From Cristatella mucedo (Eukaryota > Bryozoa > Phylactolaemata > Cristatellidae): DNA of 64,000 nucleotides. The notes beneath the pieces were generated by a model that was not told the DNA's origin, ran no database searches, and saw nothing but the letters and a program-made list of their open reading frames with translations. Positions 38,537 to 50,305 of the stretch are shown in pieces. A program made the translations under genes and the position numbers. Position 1 is the stretch's first letter, and every line of letters starts with the position of its first letter. The stretch lies in assembly GCA_009760855.2 (NCBI GenBank), contig WPIO01000024.1:1854001-1918000 (forward strand). Reading direction: 5' to 3'.

Positions 38537-39141
38537 CTATCGAAACAATAAATGTATGCATGGCACATCAAAACCGTCATTAGCATTTCTTTTGAAAAAT
38601 AGTTAGCCAAGAGTTTTCAATTATTATAAGCTAGCGCCGGCCTGGAAAAAATTAAATTGATAACATTATCAAAGATTATCAAAGAATAATCATGCTTCAC
38701 TGATCGACAATCTCAACAGCGTTTACTTAAGTAATTAAATAACCAACAGATCTAACGCCTGCACATTACTACTTCTTAGCATAATAAAAAAATCAATGTT
38801 CAATTGCAAATATCAGAATGCAGGCTGTAGCTAAATATGTAAATTAATTAATTTAACATGTAAATTCGCCCAACTGCAAGTTTTGACACTACACTTATTA
38901 TAGCTGCACTGCTGACGTAGAAATAAATATCAAAAGGGCTAAAAAGCTCAACCACCATATTCCAAATCATAAAGGCTGACACTTCAACTCACGATTATAA
39001 TTTATTCGCTAATATTTGTGAAGACACTTCTACTTATCAATTTGACATGACCTATATCTATTTCTGGCTAAACTACACAATATTATTGAGCTGTTCACAC
39101 ATTTACTATAAGAGCTACATTTACCAAGCGCATGATGCAAC

Positions 39142-40597
39142 AACTTACCTCATTAAACAAGATCGAACATATACGATTTGAAACCACGACAGTGCCTCGT
39201 CTGATAGACCTATCGTTGTTCTCTGGCAGATCTAGTAGCGCTAGGGACGTGACATTACCGTCATCCTTGCTGCTTAGGATGTCAATTTTTACAAGGAGGG
39301 GAGCTGTTTCAGTGAAGTGATGTCTCTTGAATCCCGAACGAAAGGTTTCTGATAATTCATCATGTTCAATGTGTTCAAATAGCTGCTTATAGAAATATTT
39401 TCAAGAATCGTTGACTAAAAATGGAAGAAGGAAAACTCGGCGGTAGTTTGCTGTGACCTCTGAATATAATCCAGGATTTTTAGGCATCGGCCTAACGACT
39501 GCCGATTGGAAGGACCCGGCTACAGCCCCTTTTTCCAGAGAGGCCTTACAAATCTCAGTTATGGCCGAGCTAAGCTGTCTGCAAGTGAAGACTACAGAGT
39601 CGATGGAATAGGGTCTTCAGGAGATAAGTTTTTTAACTAGACTTTATTAAGTTAGCTATATAGTTTGTTGAAATCTCGGGAAATATCTTAAGACAGGTCA
39701 TAGGTTGTGACTCAACAATTGCTTTAACCAGAGGGGTCTTTGTGGAGGCACACATTTGTGCAATTATTGCAGTGTAAAAGGATGACGTCAATCGGCCAAG
39801 TTATTAATATCTGGGGAGCGAGACCTCCCAGAAATGGCAAGCAAATTGTTGACCCTCTTGCAAATTGGTTTTTGATCCACCTGGCAGGACTTCAGTTTTG
39901 AGTGAAATAAGAAGCCCATGCTTTTCTAAGCTTCTGGATGTAAACTCGGAGGATGTCTTTGAAATTTGCTAGAAAGTCACTGCACCGAGACATCTAAAAG
40001 CATCGTTCAAGCTTGCGCATAACACGGTGTATCTTTTTAAGTTTTTTTAGTACATTGAACAGGATCTCGGTGACTCTGTACGAAGAAAAAAAATGTGTGG
40101 AGAGCATGCTCGTCAGGAGCACTCCTAAAGGTTAATGTTACAGGCATCAGCGAGGGTATCGAGGCTGTCGGTGGAGTCTGGGTGCAGATCAAGAAGACCT
40201 GCCTCACAAATAGATTTCAAAGATTTTCCGGGTCAATGCTTTTAAAGTCGTGTCTCTGGACAAACTCGACGTAATACAGCATGCTCAGCGGAACATGAGC
40301 AATAAAACGAAACTGAGCAATGATCCGAGATGGTCAGCGGGCACCTAATAAGGTCAATGAGACAGACATCCTTAGCGATAACGAGATCTATGACATGACC
40401 TCGCTGGAACTAACGCTTTGGATTAAACTGAGGTTTTCTAGACTTTCAAGTAATGAGCGGACCTGGCTGTTGCTAAGAAGGTGAATGTGAATGTTCAAGT
40501 CTGAAGCAATCGGTTATAGCCTGTCACACACAAAAATACTTTAGTGAGGAACCTCAAAAAATCGTCCAGAAACAAGATTTGACTACCTGAAGGGGGT
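39142..40597 (-). mobile_element. Broken CR1/L2-like LINE, EN-RT fragment (unit 3)
   Basis: Third copy of the minus-strand EN-RT fragment. It agrees with unit 2 apart from a few single-base and homopolymer differences (for example near 40069 and 40083). Confidence 0.75.
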
Positions 40598-40611
40598 TGG
40601 CGGCAGATCGC

Positions 40612-41062
40612 AACAATGAAAGAACTTGAAAATTTTAAGAACTTAAAAACAGCTATTTAGGACAGCATTTAGTGGGTCCCTGTGATTCGTTCTTCATGTG
40701 CTTATGCGTGCTGACACTGTGCATGCTGCCACTAACCACATTTGCTTGCGACCCTGTGCATGTCACCCCTAACCATGTTATTCATTATGTTTATCAAGCA
40801 TGATATTACTCACCATTCAATTGCGTGTCCCTTTGCAGCAAATGTAAAGCGACTAGAAAGAGATTGAGTTAAGCATATTAATATATAATTCCTTTGTATA
40901 GCGCTCCAAGAGAACTTAATCTCTATTCAGGTGCTTCACATATGCCTCGGGGCTCGAGCTCACGACCTCAGCCAGGCCTTGGTCGGGGCGAGCACCTTAA
41001 CCGCCAGACCAAACCAGCTCTCCGAGGGCGCTATATAAAGTGCATTATTATTATTATTATAT
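40612..41062 (+). mobile_element. LINE 3' tail with nested SINE A (unit 3)
   Basis: Same nested arrangement; the SINE occupies about 40871-41015 on the minus strand. Confidence 0.8.
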
Positions 41063-42486
41063 GAAAGATGCATGTTCTTTGATGGGGACCTGATAGCAAC
41101 TGATGATTATGATGGCCTGTGCAAAAAACTGAAGTTCTTATACACGGTTTACCAACAACATTAGCAGCCCGGCAACTCACTTTGTCTGACGACAAGGACT
41201 CAAAGAATGAGAACGCGGATCGGGTGGTTTCAGATACAAATTCACCAGCGCAGGGCGTCATCCAAGTCTCGGACAGCAGAAATGCAAGTAACTTCTCCTG
41301 GACAGCCTGATCGTGGTCAAGTTACTCCTTGGTTTTTAGTAAGCGGACATTTACCAGTCGGAATTTTAGAGGCTGCCGATCAACTGCGTGACGCCAATTA
41401 AGTGGCTTGCTTTCTTGGCGGCATGTAGCCGGCCCTGATAGACGCCGCGTGTACGAATTTCATTGGAGCCTGCCGGCTTTTCACAAAATGCTGACGCAAG
41501 GCGAGTAAGCTTCTACCATAACGATTGGTTAAAGGATCTTTAAACTTGTGTTCGTAGGTTTAAAAGCCGAGCGGTTGATAGGTCGAACACAGGATCAATA
41601 GAGGTTCTTACAGATCACCTTGCACCTAATGCTAAACAGGTCTTGTTTTGAGTGGCATATCCAAAGACAGGTCATAAATTGTCACAACAAAGATATCAGT
41701 GGAATACCCGAAGGTATCACGAGCAGTCAGGCAAAGATCCACACGGAGGAGTCCCACGGAGTCACCCGAGGCCGCTCTCTAGTGCGAGGAAGATATCTGC
41801 CAACAAGGTTTGCTGCAACTGCATGCGACTTCAATTCAAGCCAGCTCTACGCTGAGCGAACGGCATGCCAATGCCAGCGCATCCGAGGAGCATTCTTGAG
41901 TTTAACGAGGTTTATGTTTAGGAATCGCCGAAGTAGCTTTGCACGTTACCTTTGCTCTTCCCGTTCATTACGTTAAGAGATGGTGATGGCCGTCTCCTCT
42001 CTTTGTCCTATAGCCACTATAGTAATGACAGAATATTGCATCTTGTGTACGCACGGCGCTGAGTTCAGATTCCAAGACTTAATCACATGGTCTAGGAGCA
42101 TAATTTGCAGAGCTCTCCTCCCATGCGTCCTGCTAATGGAATGGTTTGAGATTTTGAAAAAATTTCATTAACCGGGCGTAAATTACAGCTCATTCGCCAA
42201 CAATTCGCTTACTTCTTAATTCTTCCGTTCTGTCTCATCGTCTATCTAAAATACAGACCGTGTAGGCTTCTCCCCAGTCTGCAAAGCTCGGGTTATTTGT
42301 AGCGTATCGTCACGCTGAGAGCACCTCTTAGATAAGTCACTGCGTGGTTTTCATTGCAGCTACTCACTTTGGCATGTTCACGCTTTAGGTTAAGGATTAT
42401 AGTTTATGGTTTACATCTGGGGCTATGCATTTAAGCTATTTATCAAATATAAGGTTGAACTCGTGTATTGAAACTTAAAACCTAGC

Positions 42487-42780
42487 AACCGTATGGCTGC
42501 TGAGGCCTTCCAGACAAACTATCAGGATACTAAAGCCAGTCAGATAATTTAGAAATTCAAAAAGAACAAACTCCAACTGTCTCCAACTGGACCGATCCCA
42601 AAAGCTCTGGTAACTAAGATCGCAGGTGCAATTCGAATTTCCCAAATCTCACCACTAATTAGCCTTGAAGAATTTCCATTCTAACATATGTTTAAAAAAA
42701 GACCTGTGATTGGACGAACCCACTGCATTCACTGTCATCTAGCCCACTTTCAGTAGAGCAATATTGCAAAAATCAGGTTC
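42487..42780 (+). mobile_element. Possible LINE linker/RT-start remnant at the array edge
   Basis: One frame reads KKNKLQLSPTGPIPKALV, similar to the SP.DPIP..LL block that precedes RT in these LINEs. Heavily decayed; weak call. Confidence 0.3.
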
Positions 42781-42859
42781 TGCATAAAATCGAGTATGTC
42801 AGTCGAACTAGTTCACGCGTTCGTGTGTGGTGAAATCACGTTGAGATTACTGCAGCTCC

Positions 42860-43080
42860 TGGCTTGTACGGAGTATCTGTCTATAATTCCACAAAGCCTA
42901 AACTAATAAAGTGGGTGATAGGCAGGAGAGTTTTCTATATCAAACTCAAAGCATAATCGGATTTCGGTAGGCACTGGGTAATTAACAGACGTCATCTCAC
43001 CCAACAAAGAGAAAGTGAGAAACGTAGCTGAGTCAGGAACAAAGTGGAGGCAATTGTTAGCATGGAAGTGGCAGCTCGGG
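42860..43080 (-). mobile_element. Interspersed repeat, probable LINE family 2 3' UTR
   Basis: Diverged relative of 7360-7580 and 46865-47070, with the shared blocks aggagagttttctatatc and cccaacaaagagaaagtgag. Confidence 0.6.
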
Positions 43081-43109
43081 ATACCTGCAAAGAATATGCC
43101 ACAGTCGGC

Positions 43110-43800
43110 AGTATAATTCTCTGCAACTGGTTTAAAACTCGGCAGGTCATCTCATCTGTCGTCAATGGCATAGCTACTGCATCCCACTACTTCTGTATAA
43201 GCATCACTCGCACCCTATCAATCTTCGGATCGACTTCAAGATCAAGATTCTCCTTGTCTGTCCGTCTCTTTTGTAGGTTACTTGGCTGGCCAGCGAGGCC
43301 TATCTATTTGATCCACTTACTTCTTTTGTATGCTCTGGTATGACTGCCCGTACCTGCTTCCAATTGTCTTGGCGTTCGTAGCACGAAGTTGATATATTTT
43401 GGCGATCAAAATTCAGCTCGTCGGTACCGACAGTCTGAAACTCACTTCCAGCCTCTGTCACCACCAGCATTGACTTTTTGCCACTGATGTCCCAGCTAAA
43501 GACGGGTATCTTCTCAGCTTTTCCCGAGCCCCAGTCAACTCATCTTGTACCAGTCTGCTTTGAGTGCTTCCCTGTGCAAGATTCTAGCCATGACGCTAAC
43601 CAGGGGTCATATTAACCGTTGGCTCTGATTGCTTGCTCACGTTCTTTTGCACGTGGGCCTAAACATGATCCCTGTTTGCTTGCTTGTGCAAGACCTATGC
43701 AGGAAGCCTCGCACACCTTTACTGTTCGTTATTGATCATCTTGCACTGGGTTGTAACGCGCCAAGATAGAAATTTAGTTCTCTTAGGGCACTAAGCGAAT
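43110..43800 (+). mobile_element. Decayed LINE C-terminal fragment
   Basis: One frame gives LRIDFKIKILLVC (family RI.FKIL.L.) followed by an ASEAYLFDPL piece and NSLPASV. It ends near gaaatttagttctcttaggg, a degraded LINE 3' end. Confidence 0.5.
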
Positions 43801-45548
43801 GACTTATTTGTATCATTGCTTAGTTTAGCAAGCTTTCTGGCGACGTATAGCTCAGGCGAGATAACTGTTGCCGATTGGCACCCAATTCGCATTTCTAATC
43901 ATTCACAAAGTACCACAGGATTTGAATCGAGCTTGTAAAAGTACATGCAAAGCCGACGGTTGAAAGCTCGAGAGAAAGTAACTGCATATTCAAATTTCTT
44001 AAATATACTACAATGGTCAATAGATATAGGTATTAACTGCATGCCTGCATGCACTTTCTACTACTATTACTCATTCTTGACCACCTCCGGCGCAGGCCTA
44101 TGTTCACCGGTATGAGTCGTGAAGGAACACGAGGATCAAGCAATGCCACATGGAATAGTGCTACTGTGCTTAGCTGAAGAAGTGCTACGACGAAAACATT
44201 CCAAATATATTGGTCAGGAATGACATCCAGTCCCTAACTATGTGACCTACATCACTTATATTTCGGTAGCTATGGCAGCCTACCACAGGTTCTAGAAGAC
44301 CGAGGTTGTTCGCTTGGGCACTGCGGCATACGTGATGCACCTAGATTTCGATTACGTTCTATTCAGGCGCTTTAGAAATAAAATCATATACAGAAGCACA
44401 AAGATATGATGTACTACAATATATGCAACTAGGATACCTTGACATTTAAGATAGCACCACATGACAATGGCCGATAAACCATACAGCTATGATCTGCTAG
44501 TCATTCAGCTTGCATCGAGATACCATGGATGATAAACAATCCTGCCAGGATCTGTAAATCTGCTTTGAAGCAAGCTACGACAATAGAGACTATTTTAGCT
44601 GCTCATACAATCTAAAATATTATTATTCTATCGACCTTTCCGTTGAGTAGTTAGAGAGTGCTGCAGTAGCATTTTTACCACTGCTGAATGGAGAACAAAA
44701 TTACAATTTCCTGTGTCACATTTAGTGACCTATTGCAGTAAGAACATGCAATAAACTCAATACTAAATAATATACTAAAACAATAATAATATAATATTAT
44801 TATTATATATATAATATGATAGTAATAATAATATAATAACAATATAATAATATACTAAACTCGATGTGCATGAAACAAGTAAAAATGTTTTTTTAAAGTG
44901 ACCCAAACACAGATGTGTCAGGAGCTTGAGTGCAAAGAATTTCTCTGGGCTTCACTTAATTCCATTCTGACTGAGAAGTTTTTAGCAAAGGGCGTACTGC
45001 TTCTAGAACTGGCTAGCTACAATTATTCAGACTAGAAGCCGCGATCTACTTTGCTGCTAATCAAACTAACATGTCAAATAAGAAAAATAAGTATACTGCT
45101 TTGATTGCCAGTCTGCTGCTGAAATCCGACAAAGCCATCCTTAGAATAAACTTAAGCAACTGTGCACAGGAGAATTATGTTTGAGCTAAAACACTTGAGT
45201 TTGTACTGGTACCAAAAAAGGTTTAATAGCAGCCTTTTCATAAAAAATGTAATGGCAATCAGTAAAAGGAGAATACACGATAGCTACAAGTTTATTTGAG
45301 AATTTCTTAATTATGTTTATGATGTAATACTACGCGTCTTTGATACATTTAGAGATCGTGATTTCACAGGTGAATGCTAGCTTTGGAAAGCTTAGCCTAG
45401 TATATTTTCTGACAGTCAAACATCAATTGAATATACAAGAAATGAGCTCAGAAAATATTCATTGAAGATATGACCACCAAACCTATGATTGAGAATACAT
45501 TTTCAAAATAAGGCTGCTTTACTCAACTGCCTTCTAACTAGGTCCTAC
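43801..45548. other. Intron-like AT-rich sequence with TAA/ATT-rich tract
   Basis: Nothing coding recognised. Bases about 44757-44870 are an imperfect (TAA/ATT)n tract with self-complementary AT runs. If the gene model holds, this lies in the intron between the transmembrane and tail exons. Confidence 0.4.
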
Positions 45549-45723
45549 CTGTGGTACCTTATCTGAACAGTCTTCTTTCTGCAGGGCTTAATTTTCTTCT
45601 TAAAGAAAACACTGGCAACCACACCGAAAAGCAGGATGGTAGCGCCTACAATGCTGACTGGGAGTATGATGGCAAGACCAGTTCCATTGGATTCCGGTGC
45701 CAACGAGTCACTTTTTTCTACAC
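45549..45723 (-). CDS. Single-pass transmembrane exon of the same receptor-like gene
   Basis: A 175-base minus-strand exon with a good acceptor (tttgttctcttttccag) and a GTAGGA donor; phase 1 in, phase 2 out. The 57 complete codons give a short acidic/Ser juxtamembrane piece, a hydrophobic helix of about 25 residues (roughly residues 15-40, from GLAIILPVSIVG to VVASVFF) and a strong basic stop-transfer run (KKKIKPCRKK). This is a type I membrane segment with the C-terminus in the cytosol. The incoming phase joins without frame change to the CUB-like exon ending at 62212, completing a Gly codon. The outgoing AG joins the A that opens the tail exon at 38536, making Arg. Linking the exons into one gene is inference from strand, order and phase; other 1-1 exons could lie in the 16.5 kb between. 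Confidence 0.68.
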
Positions 45724-46864
45724 CTGGAAAAGAGAACAAACCTATAGTTGTTCATTATACATGGTCTCTGCTAATACAGATGAGGCAAGATTATCTGCAT
45801 AAAAACTGCCGAGGCTTTATTCTACCATCCTTGACCAATTTAACAAAAACTAGGTTCAGCTAGAATCGATCAAGGCCACTGAAAAGGCAGCTTTAATGAC
45901 CTTATTGATTGGAAATAATTTTCGCACAGGTCTTCCTGAGGATTTACAAAGGAAGCAGAGAAAAATTCCTTAACTAATTGTGTTAAGTCCCACACTGTGG
46001 TCAAATAAACGTGCTCCTGGCAGTAATCAATTAGCCAGCGATAAATGTAACAGCACTCGAAACTGCATATATACTACTACACAGAGAATTTATGAAATAT
46101 TTGGTATTCAGTAAACGATCTGCATCTTGATTAAACGAAATTGCATCTAACACCTCCTATCAGATATAAGTATCATTATCACACTAGGCTACAGCTTCGA
46201 ACCGAGGGGACCGAAAAGTAGCATTTTATAGCATATTATTTTATATTATATTTTATTTATTTTATTTTATATATGTCAAGACCATGAGGATCTAGTCGCC
46301 ATTTAAAACTTTCTCATAATCTCTGAGGTAAGAACAACAACGAGTACCCTATTTCTCACACTTATTGATATAGCGTCTAAACAGCCCTCGTGGCTTTTAT
46401 TTAGCTTGCAGTATTAATACTGTTCTTGCCTAATAACAATCAGCCTACGAGGATACTCGATGCCTCTTTGATCGGCTGGCCTGCCCATTGACAATCGTTT
46501 CCATTTTAATGGCCAGCATTTTCCTATTTAAGGCCTCGGAGGTCGCTGAGTTTGAAAGCTAAGCTCCACTTACACAGACTTTGCTAATAGGATGCATACT
46601 CAAGCTGTCAAATAACGACTGCTTAAAGAACTCTTTAAGGACTTTCACATTTGTACGACACCATTCTGACTTGCCAACAACAGTACGGTCCTGGATTACG
46701 AACCAAATCTGTTCCCAGGTTAAGCTTGTAACCGGGTTATTTGCAACTCAGGTTGTGGCTTTTCATGCGACGATAGGAAAAACTTTTATTCACTCCTGCA
46801 AACGGCATACAATCGCTCCATTTTAACAAAATTAGGAATAAATCTAACCTAAGTTGAAAATTTA
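45724..46864. other. Intron-like sequence, nothing firm
   Basis: An AT-rich tract lies at 46225-46275. A weak minus-strand exon candidate (46746-46574) is treated as a finding only. Confidence 0.4.
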
Positions 46865-48300
46865 ATGATCTCCATATATAACTTCACAAAGCTGCACAAA
46901 ATATGCGAACGTTAGACGGGAGATCTTTCTATAGCACATTCAAAACACTAAGCAAAGCAACTTTCATCTCACACAACAAAGAGTACTGAGATGCATAGTT
47001 GAGTCAAGAGGGCCGTTGAGGCAGTAACTAGCATAGAAGTAGCAGCTCACAACGGCTGCAACTGATGTGCCATAGGGGGCAGCAGGCGAGTAGATGTCGT
47101 TGGGTATGAATTGTAGATACGAGTTCTGCAGTCTGGAACCTGCAGAACAAACGGTTTTGTCGCCAACGGTCTAAGAGAGAAATGGAACAGCTAATTTATT
47201 GTCGCTAAAAGACTCAAAGGCATGAGGAGGCTAACACTGGTGCAGCAGTTTGGCTAGGTATGAAGGAGCCAAGCCGTGGTGAGTGACATAGGGAAGTGTA
47301 AGAACTTTACTCAGTATTCGTGGATCAACCGGAAGCCATTGAAGATCCTTCAGCAAAGGAGACACACGGCAAAACCTCTTGAGATTTGTTAACTAGCCGT
47401 GCAGTCGCATTCTTCACTAGCTGCAGTGGCCTCGTAGCTTTTTACGGTAGCCAGCCAAAATGAAACAAATTGCATTAATCCAGCCGAGATAAAACCAGGG
47501 AGCTAGTTACATTTTTGCAAGCCACTGTGATAGGAAATGCATAGTGTTAGATAGGGATAGTATATAATAGCTAGCTGCAGAGGCAGTCTTCTTGATACAA
47601 CTTTCAAAATTTAGGCAGCTTTCAAAGACGACACCTACATTTTAAGTAAGCGCATTGTGAGAGTCACACCTTAGCATCACCTATTGGAAGAGCAAAGCCT
47701 TCTAGTCCGACCACAGGCTTGGGGTGTTCTACGAGTAGTAGTACTGTTTTGTCGTCTTAAAGTTTAAGGTAATTTGTCGACATCTAGGATCGAATGTCTC
47801 CAAGGCAAGCATTCAGTTTGATCAGTCGCTGCATCAAATTTCGATGGGTTAAACGATAAATACAGCAGAGCATCGTTAGCATAAAAGTGATAGCCGATTC
47901 CATTGACCCGAATCGCTTTTTGCCAAGGTTCAATATAAATGGAGAATAGCAAAGGACCGAGGTCACGCCCTTATGGTACTCCACAGGTGACTGGTCTGGT
48001 AGATGAGACCTGACCCTCATACGAAACGGAGTGAACACGACCAGAGAAGTAAGAATTGAAGCCTGCCAGTGACTCATTTGCTAGGCAGTTCGCAGTTATC
48101 AATCGTTCAAGCAGGATGTCACGACCAATAGTGTCGAAGGCAGCTAATAAGCTGACAGACCCAGCAGCACCAGGGTAGTGATATTCGTCTCATCGTTGTG
48201 GCATAAGATGTCATTGGTTATATGGAGGAGAATAGTCTAATTCAAGTGTTGAAGCTTGAATCGAGCTCCTAAACTTTATGAATTTTGACGTTCCCCATGC
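46865..48300 (-). mobile_element. LINE family 2 (CR1/L2-like), degenerate RT to 3' UTR
   Basis: Minus strand, several frame breaks. From 5' to 3': TNDILCHNDETNITTLVLL, a broken motif A (LSA, then a shifted AAFDTIGRDILLE) near 48180-48110, YFSGRVHSV, a degenerate PQG block, LLFSIYIEP, and YANDALLYLSF at about 47895-47860, in which the first catalytic Asp of YADD is replaced by Asn. The C-terminal part (LQLVKNATARLV, LQWLPVDPRIL, GLAPSYLAKLL) lies at 47460-47220, and the 3' UTR block at 46865-47070 is shared with 7360 and 42860. It differs clearly from the main LINE. Confidence 0.8.
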
Positions 48301-49159
48301 TTTCTCACCAGCTGACCAGGCCGTTAAGGCAGCGAACTTAGCTCAACCGCTGAAGCTAAGACGAGGTCTTACAGATCCACTTTCCTGTTGGGTTGACAGA
48401 AAAAAACGGAACACACGTCCATTTAAGATATTAGAGAGTGCATACCAAGAGACGATGCTCTGCTTGTGTCATGTCAGCTACCTAACGGCCAGATTTGCAT
48501 TAAGCCATTAACCAACAGTGTGATAGGATTAACAACAGGAATGAAACTGAAATTTTACCACATATAATACAAGGCGACAGGCCGAGTCCAAAAGTAATAA
48601 TCATAAAATAAATGCATTTATATAACACCCTCAAAGGACTTGATCTCTATATTAGGCCTAGGCACATTACATATGATAAGGCATTTCTTTAGCTAATACT
48701 ACCGGTGACTACAAGGTACACCCGCTCTATATTCGTCATATGAAATTCGGCCGATGAAATCCATATTTACCAACAGTCTGTGCTCTTTAAGAATTTGGCC
48801 AGGGTTAAGATTTCTGAACACTTTTAGCAAGGCTCAAATTGAATTATGGGAGTATTGCTCTGCAGAAGAATGTTAGGTCCATAGCTTGAATTTGCTTGCA
48901 TTCAATGATGATAGAATGCCAGCAGCGGTCTATACAGATAAAGAAGACCGATAGCCCTTTAAAGCTTGTTTCACAGTTACAACTATATGAATTGGCAAAA
49001 AGGAGCATAAGTTATAAGCACAGCCACTGCACGTAGTACAACAAGCGAGAACGAGTTGCCTGCAAGCAGCCATCACGAGCCTGAACAGGCCATTACCAGC
49101 ACCCGACTAATAATATCTTGCAATACCTATATCATAATACAATGATATACTATAATAAT
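48301..49159. other. Mostly unrecognised; short LINE/SINE tail
   Basis: Bases about 48600-48690 (tgcatttatataacaccctc...gacttgatctctatatt) are a reverse-oriented LINE/SINE 3' tail. The rest shows nothing recognisable. Confidence 0.4.
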
Positions 49160-49335
49160 ATAATGTAACATCTTGCAGCCGCCAAGCAAAGACTTAAGCC
49201 TAAGCTGCTTCGCGAGGGAGACACCCAACCAATGAGACCTGCGTGCTGTCGGCCATCGATCTTCGCTAGAATTGAGCCGGTGACTCGGGATTACTGTGCT
49301 ACGCCTGTCGCACGCATGACGTCGAGGCATATGCA
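49160..49335 (-). mobile_element. Possible tRNA-derived SINE
   Basis: On the minus strand an A-box-like gcgtagcacagtaatccc is followed by a B-box-like accggctcaattctagc, within a locally GC-rich patch. Different from families A and B. Confidence 0.4.
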
Positions 49336-50150
49336 ATAATAACCGTAATAATACTAGTATTAGTAGTGATACGTTTGCATACGACTGGAGTTTAGTTTAA
49401 TGGATAAACTATTTGAAATTCACGATTTTCTCTAATAGAGAACAAATAGCACTCGTAATCGGCAGACAGATTGATGAACCTCCCCGTGTCCCACTTACAG
49501 CCTAATTTGGTGGTGGAAATGCCTCAGTTTGGTTTTACTTCTGCCTATCCGGTGTAGGAATTCTGCAAAGTATTACCTACCATACTTATGGACCTTGTAA
49601 TGTATATCGACCTGGTAAAACTTGCAGAGACTCCCAAGCTCCAGAGCTCTTGTAGGGAACAATTACATTTGCCTGCTGGACAATGCCAAACGCCAAAGTC
49701 TAACAAAACTGGCGTGTGGCTTCCACGTCCGGTCAGAACAACATAAAAACGCAGCACTCGTAATAGTGCCAATCTCTGCCGACTTGAGACAAATACCGGT
49801 GACACCTAAACCTTACATCACTGCTAGCTGCTTGTAGGTGCAGCACCAATGCACCCAGGCAGGTGTGCAGACGTCAGTGGGAACGCTGCAGCAACGAAGA
49901 GCACCCATACCTTAACATAACCAGCCCACCTTCATAACGTAGGTAAGTCTATTAGACAGCAACTGAGGGTAGTAGGCGTTGAACGGATGTCACTGCATAG
50001 ACCAACGGCTTCGGGGCTTAGAGCTCAAATAAGCTCGACCGACAATGCCAAATCTTAAAGCACAACTGACTGCCTATTGTATGGCGTCAGCTTGTTTGCA
50101 GCCTCGTCCACAGATTATGGAGTCATCAGTTTCCAGCAGTTGCCATCGAG
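49336..50150. other. No recognised feature
   Basis: Minus-strand frame at 49545-49805 (86 codons) was examined for exons without a domain match. Confidence 0.35.
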
Positions 50151-50305
50151 GAATCGCAAATAGGCAGTAGAAGAGCATTTATGGCTCCCACAGCAGCTTG
50201 CAGCAGGCGATAAATAATTGGCCACTGTAGGACTCGAACCCACGACCTGGATCGTGACGAGCGAGCACAATACCTCATAGGCAAAGACCCATGTGAATAA
50301 TATCA
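50151..50305 (-). mobile_element. tRNA-derived SINE, family B
   Basis: Minus strand: tRNA head with gtcgtgggttcgagtcctac (near-perfect B box GGTTCGANTCC), then a body (tatttatcgcctgctgcaag) shared with the copy at 58165-58352. Confidence 0.7.

Larger units (their letters stand above)
1..42486. repeat. Head-to-tail array of a ~19.2 kb unit (two units plus a partial third)
   Basis: The same sequence restarts at 1, 19214 and 38376 (for example the stretch starting tatactcacctaactgggcg), so the period is about 19,213 then 19,162 bases. Copy 3 stops matching after position 42486, about 4.1 kb into the unit. Wherever I compared them the copies are almost identical outside homopolymers and short low-complexity tracts. 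The left end lies outside the window. The right breakpoint falls where copies 1 and 2 enter a degenerate LINE (4131 and 23328). It may be a very recent tandem duplication or an assembly duplication; sequence alone does not decide. Confidence 0.97.
38376..42486. repeat. Array unit, copy 3 (partial, 4.1 kb)
   Basis: Matches the first 4.1 kb of the unit. It agrees with copy 2 through the low-complexity patches that spoil copy 1. Its last ~430 bases carry a cluster of single-base substitutions (42046, 42151, 42187, 42392, 42473), whereas the preceding 3.6 kb is nearly identical. Homology ends after the shared bases aaaacctagc. Confidence 0.93.

Noticed and set aside
1-42486. Ribosomal DNA, histone or satellite array
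   Set aside because: Repeat length would fit rDNA, but no rRNA, 5S or histone sequence is present and the unit is transposon debris.
49545-49805. Minus-strand exon candidates with good splice-like sites (acceptor near tccag, donor GTAGGT)
   Set aside because: Phases do not match the neighbouring receptor exons, frames are short and no domain is recognisable.
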